A DNA stretch of 64,000 nt from Pedobacter fastidiosus (GCF_014306625.1 NZ_JACRYL010000015.1:2705-66704), one strand, 5' to 3'; positions 1 to 9,175 are shown, numbered from the stretch's first letter. The notes: generated from the sequence alone by a model not told the origin. A program made the numbers and translations.

Positions 1-23
1 CAGGGTGAGGTTTTAAAACGAAC

Positions 24-66
24 GCTAAGAAATAAAGCAAAATGCAATATTTCTTAGCTTTTTTTT
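24..66 (+). terminator. Rho-independent terminator of a gene upstream of the window
   Basis: Perfect 11-bp inverted repeat (24-34 and 48-58) with a 13-base loop, followed by eight T residues (59-66). This is a classic intrinsic terminator on the + strand. It must serve a gene lying to the left of the window. Confidence 0.85.
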
Positions 67-134
67 GTAAAAAATTTCGTTAACTACCAATTCTCTCGAT
101 TTATTTTTATGTGAAAATTTTGTATATTTAATTT

Positions 135-371
135 ATGAAAAGTCAGGAAAGTAAATTATTGGAAAGAATTACATTCATCCCCGGACTAATGGGCGGAAAA
201 CCCACGATTAGAGGTAATAGATTTACTGTAATCGATATTTTAGAACTATTGTCGTCAGGAATGACACATGAACAAATTTTAGAGGAACATCCCATCCTCG
301 AAGCTGATGATATAACGGCAGCGTTAGTCTTTAGCACAAAACAACTCAGGGATGAATACATTTACGAATGA
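135..371 (+). CDS. DUF433 family antitoxin-like protein
   Basis: This 78-residue protein matches the DUF433 pattern: an Ile/Gly-rich start, the GGKPTIRGNRFTV core (residues 21-33), then a short helix-turn-helix-like segment containing the ELLSSGMTHEQILEEHP stretch. DUF433 proteins are small DNA-binding-type proteins usually encoded directly before a PIN-like DUF5615 protein. That is exactly the case here, since the next gene starts 20 bases before this one stops. The inferred role is the antitoxin, which would neutralise the downstream nuclease-like protein and probably repress its own promoter. The family and gene order are seen in the sequence. Toxin-antitoxin activity is inferred from family knowledge. 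Confidence 0.8.
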   Translation: MKSQESKLLERITFIPGLMGGKPTIRGNRFTVIDILELLSSGMTHEQILEEHPILEADDITAALVFSTKQLRDEYIYE

Positions 372-717
372 TTGGGAATTTTGGCTAGATGAGAATATTT
401 CTCCAATAATAGCAAAATGGCTGATGGATGAAATCAACATTAAATGTATTTCATTTCACTTTCTAAAATTGAACAAAACAGCTGATTTAGAGATCTACAA
501 TCTTGCTCGAAGTAAAGAAAAAGTAATAATCATATCAAAGGATTTAGACTTTCGTGAACTCGTTTCTTGGAAAGGAACACCTCCTAAATTAATTTTCCTT
601 GAATTTGGAAACTGTTCAAATCAACTTCTTTACGAGAAATTAAAAACCAAAATTTATGATGCCATCCAGCAACTTATCTATGGAGATTTGGATATATTTG
701 AAATAAAAAAAGATTAA
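352..717 (+). CDS. DUF5615 PIN-like toxin candidate
   Basis: 121 residues. The N-terminal FWLDENISP segment (residues 10-18) supplies the first acidic residues of a PIN-like/Mut7-C fold. A later IISKDLDFREL segment (about residues 60-70) matches the conserved D-x-DF motif of DUF5615. Proteins of this family are predicted ribonucleases paired with DUF433 antitoxins. The reading frame overlaps the antitoxin gene by 20 bases, suggesting translational coupling. A DUF72 gene starts one base after its stop, so the three genes may form one transcript. Enzymatic activity is not demonstrated. The length is typical for the family and both acidic motifs are intact. Confidence 0.78.
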   Translation: MNTFTNDWEFWLDENISPIIAKWLMDEINIKCISFHFLKLNKTADLEIYNLARSKEKVIIISKDLDFRELVSWKGTPPKLIFLEFGNCSNQLLYEKLKTKIYDAIQQLIYGDLDIFEIKKD

Positions 718-718
718 T

Positions 719-1618
719 ATGCAATTCGGTAAAGTAGACGACCCATCAATTATAGATTTCACATTTCCTGCAGATGCTCCAGAAACCTTAGCCATATTAA
801 AGGCCAATAAACCTAAGCAAAATTTTAAAGCTTTTGTAGGCTGTGCCAAATGGAATAAGGCAGATTTAAAAGGCTTTTATCCGAAAGGGACGAAAGACGA
901 GTTGACTTACTATTCTACTCAATTTAACTCTATAGAATTGAACGCCACCTTTTATGGAATGCCATCAAAAGAGCAAGTAATCACCTGGACAAATAAAGCA
1001 CCTGCTGATTTTAAGTTCTTCCCTAAATTAACCAATACCATCAGCCATTTTAAAAGATTAATCAACGTTAAAGAGCCTGTAGAAACTTTTTGCGATGCTG
1101 TGAGTAATTTCGAAGATAAACTGGGAATGGCTTTTCTTCAGCTACACGATAACTTTAAACCGAAAGATTTCGAGAGACTAAAAACCGTTTTAAATGAATT
1201 TCCAAAAGTAATTCCTTTAGGCGTTGAAGTTAGAAATGAAGAGTGGTTTTCAAACCCTGCTGTGGCAAATGAGTTTGCCCAACTATTTGAAAAAAATGGA
1301 ATTGCAAATATTATAGTAGATACTGCGGGCCGAAGAGATATGTTGCATATGCGTTTAACTACTCCTACGGCATTTGTTAGATTTGTTGGTGCCAATGTAG
1401 ATGACATTGACAAAAAACGCTTGGATGATTGGATTGAAAAAATAGTGGAATGGAAAGACCAAGGACTTGAAAACCTATACTTTTTTGTTCACCAAAATGT
1501 TGAACTTTCATCACCATTGTTTTCGGCATATTTTACAGAAAAGTTAAACAAGGCTATTGGAACTGATTTAAAGATTCCTGTTATGGCTAATGGTAATACC
1601 CCACCAACCTTATTTTAA
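719..1618 (+). CDS. DUF72 domain-containing protein (YecE-like)
   Basis: 299 residues with the DUF72 hallmarks: the FVGCAKWNKADLKGFYP opening, the YYSTQFNSIELNATFYGMPS segment that follows, and the FFVHQNVE segment near the C-terminus. The family adopts a TIM-barrel fold and has no firmly assigned reaction. The gene starts one base after the DUF5615 stop, so it is probably cotranscribed with the toxin-antitoxin-like pair. No functional link to that pair is known to me, so the pair may simply have inserted upstream of a housekeeping gene. Convergent with the DUF1579 gene on the other strand. Confidence 0.85.
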   Translation: MQFGKVDDPSIIDFTFPADAPETLAILKANKPKQNFKAFVGCAKWNKADLKGFYPKGTKDELTYYSTQFNSIELNATFYGMPSKEQVITWTNKAPADFKFFPKLTNTISHFKRLINVKEPVETFCDAVSNFEDKLGMAFLQLHDNFKPKDFERLKTVLNEFPKVIPLGVEVRNEEWFSNPAVANEFAQLFEKNGIANIIVDTAGRRDMLHMRLTTPTAFVRFVGANVDDIDKKRLDDWIEKIVEWKDQGLENLYFFVHQNVELSSPLFSAYFTEKLNKAIGTDLKIPVMANGNTPPTLF

Positions 1619-1636
1619 TATTATATATTCTTTGGC

Positions 1637-1661
1637 TAGTCGGGATTTGCAACCCCGACTA
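1637..1661. repeat. Extragenic palindrome between convergent genes
   Basis: Arms TAGTCGGG (1637-1644) and CCCGACTA (1654-1661) form a perfect 8-bp stem. There is no T tract on either side, so it is not a standard terminator. A related hairpin (CGAGATT...AATCTCG) lies at 21294-21316, which suggests a dispersed extragenic family. Confidence 0.6.
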
Positions 1662-1685
1662 AAGACCTAAGATTTAAAATCCCTA

Positions 1686-2186
1686 TTAAACAACTCTTTT
1701 GTAAATCGTTTCAGTAGCTTTTGTTTCCTCTCCCTCCGGCGAAATATTGTAAGCACTAAAAACAATTTCATTAGCATTTACAATTTCTAGCGTGGTTCTC
1801 CAGCCCCAAAGTTTATCTCCATATTCTGGACTTCCATAAGTACCAAGAATTGAAAATCCCTTTTCTGTTGCTTCGCCACTAGAAAGCATAATTTGAGTCC
1901 CCATGTGAAAGCTATCCATCCAACTTGCTGAGAATTTTTGATACGGAATATCGAAGCCTATAATCATCTTACCTTCAAAGGGCTTCTCCTCTAAACTTCC
2001 TTGATAATCAAAAGAAATAAAACGACTACCTAAAATAGAAGAAATTACAGCCTTAGATGGCGATTCATCTGATAAAACATCTGCTTCAAACCAAGTTTTT
2101 GTATTGCCTTCCCATTCTCCAACTAATCCTTGAAGTAGTTTATGCGATCCTTCTTCTAATGATTGTTCAAATTTGCTTTTTGCCAT
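1686..2186 (-). CDS. DUF1579 family protein
   Basis: 166 residues with no signal peptide or membrane segment. The LVGEWEGNTKTWFE segment (residues 22-35) and the repeated beta-strand pattern (FEGKMIIGFDIPYQKF, SWMDSFHMGTQIMLSSG) match DUF1579, a predicted lipocalin-like or SRPBCC-like beta fold of unknown function. It is transcribed alone, leftward, and divergently from the exonuclease gene across a 111-bp gap. I know of no reaction for the family, and the local context gives no clue. Confidence 0.75.
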   Translation of the reverse strand: MAKSKFEQSLEEGSHKLLQGLVGEWEGNTKTWFEADVLSDESPSKAVISSILGSRFISFDYQGSLEEKPFEGKMIIGFDIPYQKFSASWMDSFHMGTQIMLSSGEATEKGFSILGTYGSPEYGDKLWGWRTTLEIVNANEIVFSAYNISPEGEETKATETIYKRVV

Positions 2187-2297
2187 ATTTCAAATTTATA
2201 AAAATTGTTGTATCGATGTATAGTTATAATATAAGTTGAGATGAGATGAAAATTGATTATTGCTGTTTGATTATTTAGAAAATCACTATATTGTTAT

Positions 2298-3011
2298 ATG
2301 CTAAAAAGTCTAGATTTAAGTCAGGTAATGGTTATCGATATCGAGACTGTCCCCCAATACTCATCCTTCCAGAACGTCCCTCCTAACCTTCAAGAACTTT
2401 GGGAACTTAAAACTCATTTTCAGAGATCACCAGAACAAACTGCAGAAGAATTTTATGAAAAGGCTGGGATTTTAGCTGAGTTTGGAAAGATTATCTGTAT
2501 CAGCTTAGGGATTTTTAGTTATCAAGATAAAGCCTATTCGCTCAGAATCAAATCTATTTATGGAGATGATGAAAAAGAAATCTTAGAGCAGTTTTCTTCC
2601 CTCCTAGAAAAACAAGTACCCACTTTAATGTTCTGTGCGCATAACGGAAAGGAATTTGATTATCCATATCTATGCCGACGACTCTTGGTTAATGGCATAG
2701 AAATTCCTGTTCAGTTACAAATTTCGGGCAAAAAACCTTGGGAAGTTAATCACCTAGACACCATGGAACTTTGGAAATTTGGCGATTACAAACATTATAC
2801 CTCATTAAATTTACTGGCTACAATTTTAAATATCCCTACACCTAAAGATGATATAGATGGAAGTCAGGTTAGGCAGGTTTATTACGAAGAACAAAATTTA
2901 GATAGAATTGTAACCTATTGCCAAAAAGATGTAATAACTACAGCGCAAGTGCTATTAAAATTCAAAGGCATGGACATAATTTCAGCAGAAAACATTACAA
3001 TTGTAGTCTGA
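2298..3011 (+). CDS. PolB-like 3'-5' exonuclease (DEDDy, RNase H fold)
   Basis: 237 residues. The sequence shows the three exonuclease motifs of the DEDD superfamily. ExoI is VIDIETVP, with D14 and E16. ExoII is NGKEFDYP, with D121. ExoIII is YCQKD, with Y207 and D211, giving the DEDDy subtype. It corresponds to the predicted 3'-5' exonuclease related to the proofreading domain of family B polymerases, without a polymerase domain. The substrate is unknown. Its TGA stop overlaps the ATG of the downstream ABC ATPase by one base (TGATG at 3009-3013), so the two are translationally coupled although functionally unrelated as far as is known. Confidence 0.85.
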   Translation: MLKSLDLSQVMVIDIETVPQYSSFQNVPPNLQELWELKTHFQRSPEQTAEEFYEKAGILAEFGKIICISLGIFSYQDKAYSLRIKSIYGDDEKEILEQFSSLLEKQVPTLMFCAHNGKEFDYPYLCRRLLVNGIEIPVQLQISGKKPWEVNHLDTMELWKFGDYKHYTSLNLLATILNIPTPKDDIDGSQVRQVYYEEQNLDRIVTYCQKDVITTAQVLLKFKGMDIISAENITIVV

Positions 3012-4717
3012 TGTTAAACGTAGAAGACTTAAGTATTGATTTCTATAATCAAGATGAAAAAACTTGGTTTAAAGCTGTAAAAAAAATTAGCTTTAATGTT
3101 AAAAAAGGTACTGTTCTTGGCATTGTTGGTGAATCTGGTTCAGGCAAATCGGTTACCTCGTTTTCCATTATGCGCTTACATGATGAGCGTTCTGCCAAAA
3201 TTACTGGCGACATCGATTTCGAAGATATTAGCTTGCTCAACTTAAGTTCAAACGAGATCAGACAATTTAGGGGAAATCAGATTTCGATGATTTTTCAGGA
3301 ACCCATGACTTCCTTAAACCCAGTTTTTACTTGTGGTTATCAAGTTGCCGAAGCCATAATTTTGCACCAAAAAGTAAGCAAGGCTGAAGCAAAAAAGCAA
3401 ACCATTGCACTTTTTAACGAAGTACAGTTACCTCGACCAGAAAAGATATTTGAAAGTTATCCGCATCAAATTTCTGGCGGACAAAAGCAAAGAGTAATGA
3501 TTGCAATGGCTTTGAGCTGTAATCCGAAACTCTTAATTGCTGATGAACCCACAACAGCATTGGATGTAACCGTTCAGAAAACCATTCTTCAGTTATTGCT
3601 TAAACTCAAGGAAGAAAGAAATATGGCGATGATTTTTATTTCACACGATTTAGGTGTAGTAAATGAAATAGCCGATGAAGTAGCTGTAATGTACAAAGGC
3701 GAAATTGTAGAACAAGGATCTGCAAAATCAATTTTCGAGAATCCTCAACATCCTTATACAAAAGGATTGTTGGCTTGTCGACCTTCTCCAGCACTTCAAT
3801 TAAAAAAACTGCCAGTTGTAGCCGATTTTCTTACTGGAAAAATTGATGATGCTTCTGCTCATCTTCAAGCTTCTAATCAATTAACAGAAGCGGAAATTGC
3901 GCTTAGAAGAAAACAATTATACGAACAAAAACCATTGTTGCAGATTAAAAACCTCTGTAAATGGTATCCAATAAACAATGGCTTTTTCGGTAAAACAACT
4001 GAATATGTTAAGGCGGTTGATCAGTTAAATTTTGAAGTTTTTCCCGGTGAAACTTTAGGATTGGTTGGAGAATCTGGCTGTGGAAAAACCACTTTGGGCA
4101 GAACAATTTTGCGTTTAATTGAACCCACCTCAGGAAGCATTATTTTTAACGGACAAGACATTACAAATATCGGTAAGGCCGAGCTGAGAAAACTAAGAAA
4201 AGATATTCAAATTATCTTTCAAGATCCTTATGCTTCTCTAAATCCAAAGTTAAGCATCGGTCAATCCATTTTAGAACCATTGCAAGTTCACAATCTTTTT
4301 TTTAATAACGAAGCGGGTAGAAAACAACGGGTTTTAGAATTACTTGAAAAAGTGGGCTTAAAGGAAGAGCATTTTAACCGTTATCCGCATGAGTTTAGTG
4401 GAGGTCAGCGTCAGCGTGTAGTAATTGCAAGAGCACTGGCATTAGAGCCAAAATTTATTATTTGCGATGAATCAGTTTCGGCACTGGATGTTTCTGTTCA
4501 AGCTCAAGTACTCAATTTAATTAAAGATCTTCAGCGAGAATTTGGATTAACCTATATTTTTATCTCGCATGATTTAGCCGTAGTTAAGCACATCTCCGAT
4601 CGGATTTTGGTTATGAATAAGGGCAAAATTGAAGAAGAGGGTTTTTCAGAGCAAATTTTTTATGCGCCTAAAGCAGACTATACGAAAAAACTAATCGAAG
4701 CTATCCCAGGAACTTAA
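3011..4717 (+). CDS. Fused dipeptide/oligopeptide-type ABC transporter ATP-binding protein
   Basis: 568 residues from the ATG at 3011. A longer frame begins at 2918, but the overlapping TGATG and the homology-like start MLNVEDLSID favour 3011. It contains two complete ATPase halves. The first has Walker A GESGSGKS (40-47), signature ISGGQ (154-158) and Walker B LLIADEP (174-180). The second has Walker A GESGCGKT (353-360), signature FSGGQ (462-466) and Walker B FIICDES (482-488). The OppD/DppD-like and OppF/DppF-like halves are fused, as in GsiA or YejF. It should energise peptide or nickel-type uptake or export at the inner membrane. No permease or binding protein is encoded nearby, so the partner lies elsewhere. 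Confidence 0.9.
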   Translation: MLNVEDLSIDFYNQDEKTWFKAVKKISFNVKKGTVLGIVGESGSGKSVTSFSIMRLHDERSAKITGDIDFEDISLLNLSSNEIRQFRGNQISMIFQEPMTSLNPVFTCGYQVAEAIILHQKVSKAEAKKQTIALFNEVQLPRPEKIFESYPHQISGGQKQRVMIAMALSCNPKLLIADEPTTALDVTVQKTILQLLLKLKEERNMAMIFISHDLGVVNEIADEVAVMYKGEIVEQGSAKSIFENPQHPYTKGLLACRPSPALQLKKLPVVADFLTGKIDDASAHLQASNQLTEAEIALRRKQLYEQKPLLQIKNLCKWYPINNGFFGKTTEYVKAVDQLNFEVFPGETLGLVGESGCGKTTLGRTILRLIEPTSGSIIFNGQDITNIGKAELRKLRKDIQIIFQDPYASLNPKLSIGQSILEPLQVHNLFFNNEAGRKQRVLELLEKVGLKEEHFNRYPHEFSGGQRQRVVIARALALEPKFIICDESVSALDVSVQAQVLNLIKDLQREFGLTYIFISHDLAVVKHISDRILVMNKGKIEEEGFSEQIFYAPKADYTKKLIEAIPGT

Positions 4718-4761
4718 GCTAATTTAACAATCTATTATTAGCGCAATCTAAATGAACGGTC

Positions 4762-4832
4762 GTCATTCCCATGAAGATGGAAATCTTAATGCAAAATTTT
4801 ATAACGCATTAAGATTTCCGCCTATGAAGAAA
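4762..4832. repeat. Long imperfect extragenic hairpin
   Basis: A perfect 14-bp stem (4779-4792 with 4806-4819, loop 13) lies inside a longer imperfect palindrome whose outer arms carry CCATGAAG and CTATGAAG-like sequence. There is no T tract. It fills part of the 252-bp gap between the ABC gene and rnr and looks like an interspersed extragenic palindrome rather than a terminator. Confidence 0.6.
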
Positions 4833-4969
4833 AGACGAAAGGAATAGCAGAAAACAAACTTATTCGCCTTTAAATTCTCTTCCATTTTCGTCATTCATCA
4901 TCCATTTTCCATCTTACATTAACCATCCTTTGCATCTTTTCTGTATCTTCGATAAATTCATTTTAGCAT

Positions 4970-7102
4970 ATGGCAAAGAAAAAATCTGCAAATATAAAAT
5001 TGGTTCTAAATCAATTGGTTAGTGATGTTTTTGAGAAAAACGATAATCAAGCACTTAATTATAAGCAAGTTTCTGCCAAGTTAAATCTAAATGATCAAGA
5101 ATCAAGAGACACCATTCTCGAAGTTTTAAAAGACGGAAAAAGTGCTGGGGTTTATTTGGAACCAGAAAAAGGCAAATTCAAACTTAAAGATCTTCAAACA
5201 TTTATTGTAGGTAGAGTTGATATGACCGCTGATGGTTCAGCCTATATTATTCCTGATGATGAATTTGAAAAAGACATTCGCGTTGCTCCTCGCAAGCTTA
5301 AAAATGCGCTTCATGGCGACAGCGTTAAAGTATATGTTTTTGCAAAAAAGAATGGCAGTAAAAGAGATGGTGAAGTTATCGAAATTATCAAGCGTGCTAA
5401 ATCTGATTTCACGGGCGTAATTAAAATATCCGATCGTTTTGCCTTTGTTATTGCAGACGATAAAAAAATGATGCACGATATATTTGTGCCATTGGCCGAT
5501 ATTCTTGGCTCAAGAAATGGTCAGCGGGTTTTGGTTTCCTTAACAGATTGGCCAGAAGGTGCAAAAAATCCAATTGGTGTTGTTAAGCATGTTTTGGGCG
5601 ATCAAGGCGAAAATAATACTGAAATGAATGCCATCTTGGCTCAGTATGGTTTTCCACTTTCCTTTCCACCTCAGGTAGAAAAAGAAGCGAATGCCATTCC
5701 AGAAGAAATTCCAGCAGAAGAGATTGCCAAACGTAAAGATTTCAGAAAAGTATTAACTTTTACAATCGATCCGGCTGACGCGAAAGATTTTGATGATGCC
5801 ATTTCTTATCAAAAATTACCTAACGGAAATCACGAAATAGGTGTTCACATTGCCGATGTTTCTCATTATGTAATCCAAGGAACAGATTTAGATAAAGAAG
5901 CTTACAGCAGAGCTACATCAGTTTATTTGGTAGATAGGGTAATTCCAATGCTTCCAGAAAGATTGAGTAATGGTGTTTGTTCGCTCCGTCCACATGAAGA
6001 TAAACTTTGCTTTGCAGCTGTTTTCGAATTGGATGAACAGGCAAATATCATTAATGAATGGTATGGCAGAACTGTAATTCATTCGGATAGAAGATTTAGC
6101 TATGAAGAAGCTCAAGAAGTAATCGAAAGTAAAGAGGGAGATTACGCAAAGGAAATCGAAAAACTGAACGAACTTGCGTACATTTTGCGAGATCGTAAAT
6201 TTAAAAATGGTGCAATAAGTTTTGAAAGCACCGAAGTGAAATTTAAGTTAGATGAATCCGGAAAGCCCATTGGTGTTTACGTTAAAGAGCGTAAAGATGC
6301 CCATAAACTTATTGAAGATTATATGCTTTTGGCCAACAGAAAAGTGGCAGAATATATTGCTAAAAAGGTGAAGGGCGAAAAGAAACTTACATTTGTTTAT
6401 CGCGTTCACGATTCTCCAAACATGGAAACCCTAAACACTTTCGCAACTTTTGCTTCTAGATTTGGGTACAAAATCAACACAAAATCTGATAAGGAAATTG
6501 CAAAGTCGCTTAACCATTTAATGGCTGATGTAGAAGGAAAAAAAGAACAGAATATTTTAACTTCATTAGCCATTCGTTCTATGGCCAAGGCAATTTACAC
6601 GACTAAAAAAACCAGTCACTACGGATTAGCTTTCGAATATTACACACACTTTACCTCTCCAATTCGTCGTTATCCTGATGTGATGGCGCATCGTTTGCTC
6701 CAAACTTACCTTGATGGTGGAAAATCTGCTGATGCAGAATTTTACGAAGTTGCTTCGGTACATTCTTCAGCAATGGAAAAAAGAGCCGCTGAAGCAGAAA
6801 GAGCATCCATTAAATACAAACAGGCAGAATATCTCGAAAACAATATTGGTTCGGTTTACAAGGGTATCATTTCTGGTGTTACAGAATGGGGAATGTATGT
6901 GGAAATAGAAGAAAATAAGTGTGAGGGAATGATTCGATTGCGAGACATTTCCGATGATTTTTATGTACTCGATGAGAAAAACTACTGTATTGTTGGACAA
7001 AGAAAAAAGAAAAAATATCAACTAGGTGATGAAGTTATGATTCGAGTGAAGAAAGTTGATCTTTCCAAACGTCAGATAGATTTCACCTTAATTCCCGATT
7101 AA
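4970..7102 (+). CDS. rnr: Ribonuclease R
   Basis: 710 residues, normal for RNase R. The N-terminal winged-helix/cold-shock region spans about residues 10-160. The RNB catalytic core follows, with the metal-binding motif TIDPADAKDFDD (265-276). A C-terminal S1 domain (about 628-708) has the YKGIISGVTEWGMYVEI strand pattern. It is a processive 3'-5' exoribonuclease that degrades structured RNA, including rRNA and mRNA decay intermediates. It stands alone after a 252-bp gap and is followed 52 bases later by a polyprenyl synthetase gene on the same strand. A basic KKKKYQ stretch lies within the S1 domain. Confidence 0.95.
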   Translation: MAKKKSANIKLVLNQLVSDVFEKNDNQALNYKQVSAKLNLNDQESRDTILEVLKDGKSAGVYLEPEKGKFKLKDLQTFIVGRVDMTADGSAYIIPDDEFEKDIRVAPRKLKNALHGDSVKVYVFAKKNGSKRDGEVIEIIKRAKSDFTGVIKISDRFAFVIADDKKMMHDIFVPLADILGSRNGQRVLVSLTDWPEGAKNPIGVVKHVLGDQGENNTEMNAILAQYGFPLSFPPQVEKEANAIPEEIPAEEIAKRKDFRKVLTFTIDPADAKDFDDAISYQKLPNGNHEIGVHIADVSHYVIQGTDLDKEAYSRATSVYLVDRVIPMLPERLSNGVCSLRPHEDKLCFAAVFELDEQANIINEWYGRTVIHSDRRFSYEEAQEVIESKEGDYAKEIEKLNELAYILRDRKFKNGAISFESTEVKFKLDESGKPIGVYVKERKDAHKLIEDYMLLANRKVAEYIAKKVKGEKKLTFVYRVHDSPNMETLNTFATFASRFGYKINTKSDKEIAKSLNHLMADVEGKKEQNILTSLAIRSMAKAIYTTKKTSHYGLAFEYYTHFTSPIRRYPDVMAHRLLQTYLDGGKSADAEFYEVASVHSSAMEKRAAEAERASIKYKQAEYLENNIGSVYKGIISGVTEWGMYVEIEENKCEGMIRLRDISDDFYVLDEKNYCIVGQRKKKKYQLGDEVMIRVKKVDLSKRQIDFTLIPD

Positions 7103-7154
7103 ATATTAAAACCATTTTGTGCTGAAAGGCACAGCGTTACCGCAAACATTTTAC

Positions 7155-8129
7155 ATGCAAACAATAGAACAGCTCCAAAAACTTTTAGAAACTGCAATAA
7201 AAAATCTTAAGTTCCCAGATCAGCCAAAACAGCTTTACGATCCGATAACGTATATTATTAACCTTGGCGGAAAACGCATCCGTCCGTTATTGGTATTAAT
7301 GGCCACCGAACTTTTCGGAAAAGATGCCAACGATTCCATTCATGCTGCAATGGCTGTAGAGGTTTTTCACAACTTTACCTTGGTGCATGATGACATTATG
7401 GACAATGCACCTTTACGCAGAGGCCAAGCCACAGTACACGAAAAATGGAGCACCAATACCGCCATTCTAAGTGGAGATGTAATGATGGTTGAAGCAAACA
7501 AAAACTTGGCAAAAGTTAATCCAATCTTTTTAAAGGATGTTTTGGATACATTCAATGCCACCGCACAAGGCGTTTGCGAAGGCCAACAATTGGATATGGA
7601 ATTTGAAGAACGAAGCGATGTAAGTATTGAAGAATACATTAACATGATTCGTTTAAAAACTGCCGTATTATTGGGCGGCGCTTTAAAACTTGGTGCAATC
7701 ATCGCTGGTGCTTCAGAAAAAGATGCCGATTTAATTTACCAATTCGGAGAAAACATTGGAATTGCTTTTCAACTTCAAGATGATATTTTAGATGTTTATG
7801 CTGACCCTGAAAAATTCGGAAAACAGGTTGGTGGCGACATTATTGCAAATAAAAAAACGTTCCTTTTACTAAAAGCATTTGAATTGGCCGATGGCGAAAC
7901 CAAAAACGCACTTGAAACTTGGACAGGCTACAAAGAATTCGATAGCAAAGAAAAAGTAGAAACCGTTAGAGGTGTATATGACACCTTGGATATTCAAAAT
8001 ATCGCCAAAGAAAGCATGAATAATTACTTGAATAAAGCTTTAGAAGAATTTGATCAAATCAATGTTAGTAAGGAGGCTAAATCAAACCTTTTAGCGCTAA
8101 CCACGCAGTTAATGGCTAGAGAATATTAA
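7155..8129 (+). CDS. Polyprenyl (trans-isoprenyl) diphosphate synthase
   Basis: 324 residues from the ATG at 7155. A GTG at 7119 would add 12 residues, but the family normally begins near MQTIEQLQ. Both aspartate-rich motifs are present: HDDIMDNAPLRRG (first, DDxxD) and FQLQDDILDVYAD (second). GGKRIRP, which binds isopentenyl diphosphate, also appears. The enzyme elongates allylic diphosphates with isopentenyl diphosphate. The chain-length product cannot be read with certainty, but candidates are farnesyl/geranylgeranyl diphosphate or the octaprenyl-like precursor of menaquinone. The window also encodes MqnC, consistent with menaquinone synthesis. Confidence 0.92.
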   Translation: MQTIEQLQKLLETAIKNLKFPDQPKQLYDPITYIINLGGKRIRPLLVLMATELFGKDANDSIHAAMAVEVFHNFTLVHDDIMDNAPLRRGQATVHEKWSTNTAILSGDVMMVEANKNLAKVNPIFLKDVLDTFNATAQGVCEGQQLDMEFEERSDVSIEEYINMIRLKTAVLLGGALKLGAIIAGASEKDADLIYQFGENIGIAFQLQDDILDVYADPEKFGKQVGGDIIANKKTFLLLKAFELADGETKNALETWTGYKEFDSKEKVETVRGVYDTLDIQNIAKESMNNYLNKALEEFDQINVSKEAKSNLLALTTQLMAREY

Positions 8130-8157
8130 AAAAGCAGGCTCTAAATTAGAACCTGCT
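8127..8157 (-). terminator. Terminator of the Gly-rich exported protein gene
   Basis: Read on the minus strand, the stem AGCAGG (8152-8157) with CCTGCT (8133-8138) continues past a single mismatch into a TCTAA/TTAGA pairing. It is followed by a T7 tract (A7 at 8127-8133 on the + strand). It sits between convergent genes and may stop both. Confidence 0.7.
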
Positions 8158-8180
8158 CAGATTTATATTGTTTTTTTGGG

Positions 8181-9026
8181 TTAAGCTTTTGCCAGTTTAA
8201 ATTTAATCCAGAAATCTGATGATTTACTTTCACTTACACCGCTTTCTGGTGGCCGTTGTCCACCACGGCCACCTCCCATTCCTCCAGCCATTTTTCCGCC
8301 GCCCATTCCGCCACCGTGGCCGCCTCCCATACCACCTCTTCCACCAGGTTTACCACCGCCTTCTAGGCTACCTGCTCTTTTAAGATTAGATTTACCAGGG
8401 GAATTGATTTTAATGTTGTATACAAGCGGTTTTTTCATTTCAGCATCAACTTGGAGTTGTGAAAGTGGAATACTAATTTCGTATATTAAATCTCTATTCG
8501 GTTTAATGGTCATGCCAGCTTGAATGCCATAACTGTTTTCAAGAGGTAAATCACCGTCCGAAATATTTTTAAACCCAGAAACTCGGATGGTTTTATTCAT
8601 TCCAGCAAAATCGTGTGGTATGTCTCCATTCTTTTCTAAAGGCATTTTGCTTAATTCATCTTTGGGCAGTTCTCCATCTTTTGGCACTGGTGGCCTTTCC
8701 ATTAATGGAAAAACAAGGTTAATTCCCGTTTTCTTTTTGCCTTCCGTATTTATGTTCAGCGTAATTCCACCTCTTAAAACACTAAAAGTAGTTTGAGGAT
8801 CAAGCGATTCGATAATAACATATAAATTCTTATCATCGTTAGCAAGCGCAAATGCAAGCTTCGTATCGGTATTGTATTCGTTAAGGGGCTCATTCCATTC
8901 CTTAGAGATTCCATCTGCTTTAAATGGCTTGGTCATTCGCATATTATCTTCTACTTCTTGGGCTTTTAAAGTAGATAATCCAACAAAAGAGGTAACAAAG
9001 GCAAGGCAAAGTACTTTAATATTCAT
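8181..9026 (-). CDS. Exported glycine-rich protein of unknown function
   Basis: 281 residues starting with a signal peptide (hydrophobic residues 5-18, cleavage likely after LKAQ near residue 23). The middle part carries the DGISKEWNEPL and YVIIESLDPQTTF segments. These resemble the beta-sandwich carbohydrate-binding-like domain (CBM9/DOMON type) found at the start of many exported Bacteroidota proteins. Residues about 222-262 are a low-complexity GGMGGGHGG-type tract, followed by a conserved end, SDFWIKFKLAKA. No catalytic motif is visible. The Gly-rich insertion lies between two strands of the predicted domain. The function is unknown. Confidence 0.7.
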   Translation of the reverse strand: MNIKVLCLAFVTSFVGLSTLKAQEVEDNMRMTKPFKADGISKEWNEPLNEYNTDTKLAFALANDDKNLYVIIESLDPQTTFSVLRGGITLNINTEGKKKTGINLVFPLMERPPVPKDGELPKDELSKMPLEKNGDIPHDFAGMNKTIRVSGFKNISDGDLPLENSYGIQAGMTIKPNRDLIYEISIPLSQLQVDAEMKKPLVYNIKINSPGKSNLKRAGSLEGGGKPGGRGGMGGGHGGGMGGGKMAGGMGGGRGGQRPPESGVSESKSSDFWIKFKLAKA

Positions 9027-9116
9027 CGCAGTTATTGTTTGTTTAACTGCGCTAATGTATTGCGATGCTTTGTTAAAAAGTGTTATTTAACAGATTTTAA
9101 CGCTGTAAAAAATGTG

Positions 9117-9157
9117 GTACAAAAAAAAAGCTTTCTGAAATAAATCAGAAAGCTTTT
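9117..9157 (-). terminator. Terminator of the rplU-rpmA operon
   Basis: Perfect 11-bp stem (9128-9138 with 9145-9155). On the minus strand it is followed by a run of T residues (the A tract at 9121-9129). It lies 19 bases beyond the rpmA stop codon. Confidence 0.85.
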
Positions 9158-9175
9158 CTATAATTTGAATACTAA

